From Leuctra nigra (Eukaryota; Arthropoda; Insecta; Plecoptera; Leuctridae), in the NCBI GenBank assembly GCA_934045905.1, contig OW203763.1, positions 39,772,724 to 39,836,723 on the forward strand: a stretch of 64,000 nt of DNA, read 5' to 3'. The notes beneath the pieces were generated by a model that was given only the letters and a program-made list of their open reading frames with translations, did not search any database and was not told the origin of the DNA. Made by a program: the position numbers and the translations under genes. This document shows, one piece after another, positions 22,125-34,100 of the stretch; the first letter of the stretch is position 1, and each line of letters starts with the position of its first letter.

Positions 22125-25100
22125 GTAAGATTTCCATGTACCTATTTACCTAGGTACCTAACCTTAGATTATGTAGGACCTAGAGGCTCTCTAGGACCTA
22201 GTACCTACCTACTAGTAGAGAGTGGCCAACTCGGGGGAGCCAACTTGTACTAAAGTCATGGACGCTTGTCAAGGTCGTCAACTAGGTCCTGCCACAGCCA
22301 GCTACTAGCCCTAGGCTCTTTAACTTGCCCACTGTTTGAGCGCAAGATGGTGGCTCCCATTAAAGCGGCCTGGTTAATTCTTCAACCAATAGAAAACAGT
22401 CACCCAGTTGGCCACTCTCTTCCCCAGTATATAGGCTCTCTACCTACTAGGTAGGTAGGTATTTTATTAGGCCGGCTCTGGTGCCACCCTACCATAGGGT
22501 GCCAGGAGCATGTAGGTGGAACTAAACACTCGTGCCACCCTATCACCCTAGGGTGGCAGGAGTCTGTATAAAGCTGCGTTTACAGTCCGTTCGTGCAACG
22601 GTTGCTTGCAGCCGGCAACGCGTATTGACCAATCAGAAGCCAAGGCCACCCGTGTCGCAGCGACGCGGCGACGCGACACAAAAGATGGGCATGGTTCATC
22701 TTTTTCGGTTGCGGCTAGAGATTATAACTGCTGTGATCGCTGATATTTCTTGTTTTCTTGTATTTTACAAGCAATATACCACAAGAAGAGTATTTATATA
22801 AACATTTGTTATATTATGTAGTGCTAATGATTTATTTTCTCTTCTTTAAAATTCAACCTTGCATCGATTCTGTGCATGTTGCTTCTAGCAGCAACCGTTG
22901 CTCTGGCGGACTGTAAACGCAGCTTAAGACTCGTGCCACCCTATCACCCTATGCCTCGTCTACACGCTGTATTTAAACATATGTTTAAGTATAGTTGGTA
23001 CTTAAATACACCGTGTAGACGATCGAAACATAGTTAAATACCGTCTATAGGTACTTAAGTACACCTCGGGACCCTAGTTAAGTACTGTAGTTAACGTAGT
23101 TCACGAGATTTCACGAGATTTCAATGGCCGCCATCTTGCGCGGGAAGCAAAGCGGTCGTATGAATTTTGACATGTCTTGCAAAAGAACAATAATTATGCG
23201 GAAAATGAGATAATTCTATTCTTCTACAGATATAAAACACTAACATACTTGCGTAAATGCATGAAGATATGAAAAAACTAAATATATCCATGACTGAAAT
23301 ACGATACACTTTTTAGGTTAATGGCGCCACAGTGCCTTCTCGTTTTTTCACGAGAAATTCTATATGTAGAAGGAAATAACTCTATGGTTAGGCAGAATTA
23401 TAACTTGTGAAAATTTCAAATAAAAAAAGTATGACCACGGCCGGTTTCGAACCGGCGACCCCTAGCACCGCAAGCCAATGCACTGTCCATTGCGCCACCA
23501 GGACGGAGATACTGAAAGCCGTTCGTAACCACTATATAAATAAAAACATGTGTACCGTTCGCGCATGCTTTACTGCGCAATGTAAACTTGGAGCACCTTC
23601 TGCCTCTAGCCGCTTCTGAAGGCAGTAGTGAGAGTTCATACTTTTATCACCAGGTAGCGTGCATTTCAATTTCCATTCGGGCGCGGTGCAAACAAGCTAA
23701 AAGCCGAAATCGCGAAAAGTCAAAACCGCTACTTTTTGGGTTCAAATCCGCGACTTTTGGGGTCAAAATAGCGAAAACTCAAAATGGCGGGCTGTCACTC
23801 TCTGTCATGCCCAAAGTAGGTAGCGAAAGATCAAGCTAGCGAAAGATCGAAATAGCGACTGTCACTTATCGTACATCTGACAACATTGGTTCCAACCAAG
23901 AAGGTTTAAATGGTAAGCTGGAGGGGCCCATTGTATGAGACTAGCCTGGTCTAGCCTGCCTGGCGTACGCGCGCTATGACGCTACCCCTCAAACGCCTCC
24001 CCTCACACGCCACGGCTCACGCGGCCGGCTGGCCGAGCAATGAAAGGCAAGAAGACGTGTAGGCGTATGGAATCCATGCAGTTGTAAACGATACAGCTGA
24101 GCAATTATTTAACTTCGCTATGGTACAATTTCTTTGTGGGAAATTTGGAGTATTGCTTGAATATCATATGTTCTTGTCGTTTAATGAATAATAATGTGTA
24201 TTTATTGGATGCCAAGAAACGAAAGTACTTTACATCGCGTTTTAGTTGTCATTAGTTGTCGTATTAGTAAGGATTTTCTGTTTCAAAATATAACGAGTTT
24301 ATAACGCGTTAGCAACTTCAAATTGCGTCAAAATATTACATGAATAATTATGATTCCTACGTTTCAGTATACAAAATATTATAAACTATACGAAAAATTA
24401 TATAATCGCCTTTTCCTTGTCATTAATTATGATAATTATTATATAATAGCGTTCGGGTGATGGAACATAGGAAATTGAGAGGAGGTGTATTACTAATTGG
24501 TTTTCCAATTACACGAAGAAACATTATGTGAATTTTATTTTATATTGATTGCTCATTGAACCAAAATTTGACACAGACATTATTTTATTTCATTCGTAGA
24601 TAAGCACCATGATTTGCAGCACCGACAAATAGACTAAGATTTACTAAATACAAATTAATTTGATAATAATTCACAGCTTCATAATAATTTCCATATTGTT
24701 AACATTCAAGAAAATTGATCTAAAATAAAAGCAAAATGCAACAGGTGCATTAAATAAAAAAAAAGAATCCCAAGTGAATTTGTTACCTATACAAACTAAA
24801 TTACCTATCAGGAATCATTATTAAATCAACCTAGAATAATTATTTCATAATTACCTACAAATATATTTTACTTATTAGTTATTTCACAGAAGAAAATCTT
24901 TACTCGATCATAAAAAGCTCATCTTTCCATTGGTACAGTACAACGCGTTATAGACTTAAAAATATTTTCAAAGGTAGGTACCTTGTTAACGTTCAGAAAT
25001 TTCAATCGCATCTGTGAGGGGCAAGCAGACCATTTTGGTTGCTGCTTCAAAAGAAGTGTTTAGAATTCCTTGGGTAACCTAATTAATTAAAGGTATTTGT

Positions 25101-28100
25101 AACTATTTGTTATATAAGATTGTTTTGCAAGTCTTCATTAATCTTGTTGACTGTTGTGTAAAATCATGTTTAGTATTTCATTAGAGTCAGTAATTTACAG
25201 GTATTTCACCTTGAATATGTTTATCTAAATTGCATTTTTAGTCATTGGTTAAATACCCAGGGAATGTCCATAATTCTTCAGTAATGTAGGCTTTGACATC
25301 CAGTAATGTGGTGATTATCAAGTAAGGTAGTAATGTAGGTTTTAACATCTGTGATGGAGGTTTTGTCGTAAGAACTATGTAGGAACATCGCGAATGTACA
25401 TTGATGAAGTGATACAACATAAAAAATCTTAATTAATCATCGAAATGGGTAAGCTACAAATCCATACACATCCTCTACATCATTCCTTGTGTATCCGCTC
25501 AGCTATAGTCATGTGCTATTAAATAAGATATCAGAAGTATTCATTATGTTTCTATGTGTTTCGGCCGAACAGCCGACTCGCATCTCCGAAGAGTAGTTTT
25601 AGGGCAGGTGGGTTTAAATACTAAATGTCCATGTGTTCGGGTTCCCTATGAACTCGATGGTGGCAGCGTAATCAAATTTGGTTAGTAGTTATTTGGGTTC
25701 GAATCCCAATGAGAAGTCAACCCCACTGTATATGGGTAGTACCAGTGGTTCTCAACTACATATCCGTAGTAGAGCCTTTTCACCCCCTGACAAATGGTGA
25801 ACAGCGTGGGATAATAATGGTGGATTTTTTTTTTTTTTTTTTTTTTTTTTTGAAAGTCTGTAAGTACTAACAAATTGTACAAAATTGTGAATATTTTTTT
25901 TTTCAAGCTTGAGGTTGAGAGCTAAAAATCCACTAAAACCATAGAAACATAATGAATACTTCTGATATCTTATTTAATAGCACATGACTATAGCTGAGCG
26001 GATACACAAGGAATGATGTAGAGGATGTGTATGGATTTGTAGCTTACCCATTTCGATGATTAATTAAGATTTTTTATGTTGTATCACTTCATCAATGTAC
26101 ATTCGCGATGTTCCTACATAGTTCTTACGACAAAACCTCCATCACAGATGTTAAAACCTACCCGTCTCCTATCCGTCTCTGTCCGCGTCGTCTGTCTGCG
26201 TCAACTGTGCATCGGCCTTCACCCTAGGAATCTTGTCTCAAGGAATCCATTGTAAATCCTGTAGTATGGCCTAGGGAGCTTATTATCCCCGAAGCCGTGC
26301 TTCTACTCTGAAGTCCTGTTAACTCAGTTACTCGAGTGGAAAGTACGACTCAAAGGTTTAATAGGTGTATACTCCGAGGAGTTCACAACCCTGAAGTGCT
26401 GGTAACAGATACTTGGGAAGTGTTCAGTTCAGAGTATAAGAAGAGACGACAGCGTCAAGGATAGGTTAGGATAATCAGAGAGAATTGTAAGCGTAATAGT
26501 GATTGTAGTTACTAACCAATAGTTAAGGGAAAGGTCGCGTTGTCGTTTGGAATCCCAAATCATTCTGTTCCTGGATCCTCATCATTGACTTCACAATAAG
26601 TAAGAGCTTCATTTATTAGGAATCAGAAAGGTAGTTCTGGGGTTGGCACAAGAGCCGCCCAAGCTTTCGAAGAGTAATAATCAGTTGGTATAGCAGTGCA
26701 AGTTCCATACTTGCGGGATATCATCTGTAATCCCTGGTGACAGTTTACCGCAGATAACGTAACAATAAAGCTAGTAATCGTCCTAGGATAAAGTAAATAT
26801 CTTCGACATCAACACTTGTCCACGAGGCATTTGAGATCGTCGGGACGCTGCATGCTTCGATCAAAGTGATAGGACCACTCCCTGATTGAAGTTATTATAT
26901 AAATTATTTGTCTTCATTAGATAGGTCACCCTGTCCTGATGGATAAGTGCAAGCCTTGGTGACTCAGACTGGCTAAAGCAGCTTTCACATAAGCGAAGAA
27001 AGCGTTTTGCGTTTTTTTTTAAATTAAATATCGCCGCTATGCCAGAACCTCTACAAAAATAATTGTGATCAGCTGTAAAGCACGAAAATTATCGTGACCA
27101 GCTGTTAGGGTCGGAGCTGTCAGGGTGACTTGCACGAAAATACTCGTGATCAGCTGTAAAGTACGAAAATAGGCCGGGTCTATCCGCACGAAAATTTTCG
27201 TGAAATCTACGAAAATTCTCGTGCAACTGTCATCCTGTCAGCCTATGTATCAGCTGATCACGAATATTTTCGTACGTAGGTAGCTGTCATCTGACAGCTG
27301 ATCACGATTATTTTCGTGCAACAACTGTCATCTGGCATCTTAAAGGCATTTTGTGCTGAATCCTCACGAATATTTGTGTTTATAATTGGTTTTACCATTT
27401 TCCCCATGCAGACAGGCGTCACGACGCCTTTATGACGCTCTGAGCAGTCTTATTAATCAATAGTATGAGTTTCAGTTTATTGTTCCATCTCACAATATTA
27501 GATCAGATCAGATTGTTTATTGTCAGCTTAGGAAATATATTATAAACTAAAACTACTACTCATTATTATCTATTATAAAACTGTGTGCGTATCATCTACA
27601 TTGCCTAGTATCATATTCATTGCTACGCAAAGTCACCCATGCAGACAGGCGTCACGACAATTTGAATGGTATATTGTATAGTTACTATCCCTACATATTA
27701 AATTAAAATTGTAATAATATTTATTGGAGATGTACCTAGTTAGAACTATAATACATTAAAATATTTCTGCACAAGAAAGACATCAGAATAACTACTCTCA
27801 AATAACAGCATTTTTGAATTTTATTCGTAAGCCAGCTGTTCACGAAAATATTTCGTGAGCTGTCACTGTCAGTTTGACAGTTCATACACGAAAATTTTCG
27901 TGCCTCACGAAAATTTTCGTGTGGATAGCCACTTCGACGAAAATATTTGTGATCAGCTGTGGTGTGACAGCTGTCAGGATGACAGTTTCACGAAAATTTT
28001 CGTGTATTCACGAAAATTTTCGTGCGGATAGACCCGGCCAATAGTTGGTGTTTAAATAGGTATGTTTAAATACAGCGTGTCACTCGTTAGCGGACTTCGG

Positions 28101-31100
28101 TACGATACGGACGTGTTCAGCTTACTTCCTAGTAAATATACGTGTTCTCCTAACAGTAGATTATTTTGATACTACCTTATATTAGTTACTCTTGGACAAG
28201 ATGTAAGTAATTTCCTATAAACATCTCTTTCATATATACTAGTAATTAGTATAATTGACTTAGTACCACTTAGTAGACATAGTACCTACCTACTTGTAAT
28301 ACATTTAGCTATATTTAATATTTCTCCCAAACATATCTCAATTTAGAAAATAGCTACCTAGTTATATAGAACCCCTAACAAATACTCATGTAATCCACTT
28401 AATCCTCTTGGCATAATGGATACCGATCAGATCGGTACCCCATTTGATGGAGGGGGTGGTGAAGTGGAGGTCATGAACCTTGGTGATGGAACTTCAACAA
28501 ATGACGAAACAATGATAGCAGTCCAAAACCTGATCTCCTCACAAGCCAATCAAACAACAACAAACGACAATACACAAACTATCACACCGCCAGAAAATCC
28601 CAAAAAGAGACAATTAGAAGAGGACTCCAACATTTCTCAAGAAAGTCAACACAAAAACAAAGAACAAAAAAAGATAAACCTCTACAACATCTACGACAAA
28701 GACCAAACATTCAAAGTAATAATTGAAAAAATAATCGTAGCAGGGGCAGACCCATCTACTGTTAACATCGACCCTCTACTTATAGGCAAATTATTGTACA
28801 AAAAATTCAAGGGCATCAGATTGATCAATAAATCAGGAAGATCACGAGTTACAGTTGAACTAAGATCAGCAGTTCTTGCCAACAACATGGTACAATCTTC
28901 ATTCTTCGCTGAGAACGGCATGGAATGCTTCATACCTAATTACTACACAACCAGATTCGGAGTTATTAAAAATGTAGATACGAACATAACCGAAGAAGAA
29001 ATAATCAATAACGCCACATCATACTACACCATATCAAATGCGCGCAGACTAAAATCAAGGAAAATCATCCAAGGTGAAGTACACTACCTGCCAAACAGGA
29101 ATGTGGTCTTAACATTCGACTCTCAACAGCTCCCAGACAGGGTTTATCTCTACAATAACAGCCTCCCCGTTGAACACTACATTCTTCCAGTCAAATTATG
29201 CACTAAGTGCCTCAGATTTGGGCATAGCTCCAATCAATGCAAATCCAACAAATTCAGATGCTCTATGTGCGCTGAGGAGCATCACGAAACCAATTGCACT
29301 CGCCTAACACAAGAAGACTTCAAATGCATTCACTGTGACGGCCCACACATGGCCACGGACAGGGTCAATTGCCAGGAATGGACCAGGCAAAAGAATATTA
29401 AAACTCAGATGGCCACAGAGAACAAATCATATCAGGAAATCGTCAAGTTACATCTGCGCCCCACACAACAGAAGCAGAAATACTCAACAATAGCCGCAAC
29501 CAATCTCGATGGATACATCTCACGAACCTCTTTCCCCAAAAATCACCCTACCAAAAGCCCCACCCACAATGAAACCTCACAATCCACACATTTCATACCG
29601 GAAATAGAGAATGAAATAGAGATAACAACCTCTCAGAGTGGTCCTCGAACCCCCAAAAAACAACGCGTAAGACACCGAAACAATGGACCTAACAGTCCCA
29701 TCCAAGTATATCAGCCCTATGAAGGCCCAGATAACTGGACCCCATTAATTTACAAAAATAATCCTCACAAAACTTCAGCAGTATTCTATAGTTCACAAAA
29801 CAGCGAACCATCAACATCATCAACAAAGAAGAACAATACTCGAAAAACAACTGACATCCATCTTCAACAAACAATTCAAGAATGCATCAAACAAACAAAC
29901 AGTACGGAACTAAAGTCAATATTACAGCTAGCCCTGGAAACTATCACTACTCAGAATAATGAAACATCACAGCTCAACTCCAACTCTAAACAAAATGGAT
30001 CAGACAGCGACACATATTAAAATCCTTTAATGGAACTGCAGGTCCGTCTATGCGAACCTAGCAGACATCAAACGCAAGATAGAGAAAGAACAACAAGACA
30101 TCATCCTACTCAGCGAAACCTGGCTCAAGCCACACAACAATCTCTCAATCACTGGATTTAACGTAATCAGAAAAGATAGAGACGCCGGTGGAGGCGGTGT
30201 AGCAATTATCATAAACAACAACATACCTCATAAAGAACTACGCATACAACACCAAATACCTAAACTAGAAGCAGTAGGAGTCGAAACACTAATAAATAAA
30301 AGGAAAACCACAATACTCTCAATCTACTGCCCCCCAGGACACAGAACGAAACAAAACGATTGGCAAACACTTATTAACCCGCTCAAGACAGAATGTTTAA
30401 TGGTAGCAGGAGACGTTAACTGTCATCACAGCCTATGGGGATGTACAAACGACAACTCTCAGGGAAAACAACTGATCTCATTCATCAACAACAACAACCT
30501 GACACTCATGAACAACGGCGACAACACCATGCAATTATCCCCGTACAGAAGAATGGAACCTGTGGACATTACCATCGTGTCGCCGGAGCTGGCACTTTGC
30601 TTGACATGGGAGGTCACTGGCGATGCCATAGGGAGCGACCATATACCACTTCTCATCACGGCTCCTCGGGATCGGGCACCAAGATTAATAGACGCAACCC
30701 CTCAACTCAATCCGAAAATCAACTCACATAAAATTCGATGGGACGAATACAAAGACGAAGTAGACAGGGAACTGCGGGATGGCGGGATTCAGAAGGACGT
30801 CCTGGAGAGATACAATCAATTCGAGGAACTGATCATCAAATCAGCTCTTAAAGCTTCCAGACCAGTAGGTCAAAAGGTGCGCCCATCCAACAATCAAAAC
30901 CATGTGCCATCAAAACCCCCAAAGAAATTAACGCCCTGGTGGAATGAGATATGCTCGAGAGCAGTCGCCAGACGAAGATTAGCCACAGTAATATTCAGGA
31001 AAAACATGAACTACGACAACTATCACAAATTAAAGAAAATAGAAATGGAAACAAAGAGAACTCTGAAAGATCAAAAATACATTGGATGGAAAAATTACTG

Positions 31101-34100
31101 CAGCCGAATCAGCGCAGAGACCCCTACAAAAGAAGTATGGAACATGATCAACAAATTCAGAAACGCGAACAGAACAAAACAAAGGAACCTAGAAGAAAAA
31201 GAGTGGTCAGAAGACTTCCATCAAATTATAGCACCAGACTGGGTACCCTGTGATATCAAAAATCACCAGGTAACAAATGACTTCACAGAGAGTACACTTA
31301 CAATAGAAATAACCACAGATGAGCTAGAAAGCTCACTACATACACTCAAGGACACTGCACCAGGGATCGACGGAATCAGCAACAGCATGCTCAAGAAGCT
31401 CCCACAAGCAGGAAGGCAAGAGCTATTAAATATCTTCAACGACCTATACAGAATAAACGTAACCCCTGATACCTGGAAAACTCAAATAATCATCCCCATT
31501 CTTAAGCAAAACAAAGATCTATCCAGAGCAGACTCATACAGGCCCATAGCACTGATGGCGACGATGGGAAAACTATTGGACAAAATCTTACTAAATAGAC
31601 TCAACTGGTGGCTGGAAAAACATAGAGTTATGGACCCTCAGCAATATGGATTCAGAAAAGGCAGGAGCACCCTCGATAGCCTAAATACGTTTCATTCTGA
31701 TATCATGCTGGCTATACACAAAAAAAGAACTTTAATTGCCGCCTTCCTAGATATTGCCTCTGCCTTCGACAAAGTTCAAATAAATATCCTCACCAACAAA
31801 CTACAAGAACTGAAAATTCCATCTCAATTAATCAATTGGATAACGAACAGACTTACGGACAGACACACCCAAATCAAGAACTCAAAAGCTTTAAGCGGAA
31901 CAAGAACAATCAACATAGGCCTGCCCCAAGGATCGGTCTAGAGCCCCACCCTATACTCAATCTACACTGCATGTCTGGGTCCCGGAGAGAGTGACACTAG
32001 AATGCTCAAATTTGCAGACGACATCATCGTGTACTCATCACATCATCTAGCCGAAGAAGCTGCAACCTCTGTAGAGGAAGGGTTAGACAAATTGAATAAA
32101 GATCTGAATGAACTAGGACTGTCACTCTCCCCGACCAAAAGCAAAACAATAATTTTCAGCAGGAAAAGAAACATTCCCAACATATCCGTAAAAATAGACC
32201 ATACAGCAAGCAAAATTCCTAGGTATCTTATTTGACTCAAAAAATACATGGCAACAACACATTCATCACCTTGTCAACAAATGCAGCAATAGTATAAACT
32301 TATTAAAATCAGTAGCAGGAGTGTGGTGGGGAGGTCACCCCCACACACTTCTCATGCTCTACAAGTCTCTTATAAGAAGCCAGCTGGACTATGGTTGCAT
32401 GTTGTACGATGGAGCCGCCGAAACCCATTTAAAGAAACTGAACATAATACAAAACTTATCATTAAGAACTGCACTGGGTGCTATGAAATCCACCCCCATT
32501 GAAGCACTACATCTGGAAGCAGGAATCGAACCGCTCAAACTCAGACGAAAATGGCTCACCTACAAATACTCAACAAAAACTATAGCAACGATCAACCCGC
32601 TATCAGCCAAAGTGCAGCTAATAAGAGAAAAATCCGTTATGACAGACCTCCAACATCGTCCCCCTTCCACCCCCTTATCCAGAGCCTGGAATGATCTTTT
32701 ACCAGTCAAAAAATCTCTTATTACCTCCTTAAAACACCCTTGCTTCAATAATTCCTATTCAAGTCAAATCAAAAAACTTAACATAATTCACGATGAAGGA
32801 ATCAAATCACTAGAAACGAGGGATACCAACACTAGAGAAGGAATTTTTCAAGAAAACATCATCAAACATTTCCCTAATCACACCCAAATTTACACAGATG
32901 GCTCGAAAATAAAAGAAGAAAACTTCGTAGGAGCAGCATTTTACATAAAAGGAGGAGGAGCTCAACAAAACATCAATATTAATCCACATTCGTCAATCTT
33001 CTCAGCGGAAACCACAGCCATCATAAAAGCACTACAGCACCTAAAACAAAACTCACTCCTCTCAACATCAAGAAACTACCTAATAATGACAGACTCTTTA
33101 AGAGTCTACGATACTTGATGAAATCCATGTTTTATGTAGCACAAAAAGGCGGCCCCAACTTTTTTCTAAACGGCTCTACCGATTGTCTTCAAATTTTCAC
33201 AGATTATAGATAAATAATAAATCTGTGCCTCTAGTGGGCCAAAAGTGTTATTTTTTGTTCAGTAATTTCAGGGCACAGGTGCCAAAATACCCATATATTG
33301 CCCATTTTGGCACCTCCTCAACACGAGTAATAACATTTGTTATTATTTTTTTGAATCACTAGAGGCACAGATTTACTCTTTATCTCTATGCTGTAAAAAT
33401 TTGGAGACAATTGGTCAAGCCATAAAGAAAAAAGTAGGGGCCGCCTTATTATGGTTTTTTGTGGTTTTCAATGTTTGAATTAAAATAACTTACTTCACAG
33501 CAGTATATGCAACATGCAACACAATGATTAAATGTCACAAATGTCACGTACAACCCAGAGCTAATGCATTTTCATGCATTTTTTGGATTTTTTCGTATCT
33601 GAATCGAAAATTTTTGCGAGTCCTGTCGACTCTTAAGTGTCATCAAAGCCCTTCAATCCAATATAATTTCCACAAAAATCAGCCCGCTAATACTAGAAAT
33701 CAGAGCAAAGACCGAAGAACTACAAAAATTACAATTCGAAATCACTTTTATGTGGATTCCGGCCCACATAGGCATCCGTGGCAACGAGATCGCAGACAGA
33801 CTGGCAAAGGACGCAAAACACCTACAGATTGACCACAGCATAAAGCTCGTTCACACCGACATACTCCCCAAGATCAAACAGGACATCATGATCGAATGGA
33901 CAGACGAATGGGAGAAATACAAATCCAACCATATATCTCACTATACAATAATCAACAACTCCCCCCCATCCTGGACCCCCTGGTTCAAACACATTAAAAC
34001 AAGTAGAGCCAATATAACTACTATGATTCACATTAGAACAGGCCATTGTTCTACGAAATCACACCTCAAACGTATAGGAGTAGAGGAATCAAACATCTGC

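Noticed and set aside
23430..23505. Functional tRNA genes (also 36060-36130, 52813-52884, 53223-53294, 62935-63003)
   Set aside because: Each has flanking sequence shared with other copies and imperfect stems or unlikely anticodons; they are tRNA-derived repeats.
27060..28043. CRISPR-like array of short repeats
   Set aside because: The repeats are palindromes with irregular spacing in both orientations within an inverted-repeat transposon in eukaryotic DNA.
32321..33118. Separate 265-codon gene with an RNase H domain
   Set aside because: It is the continuation of LINE ORF2 after a frameshift, and its last codons come from the inserted TTAA element.
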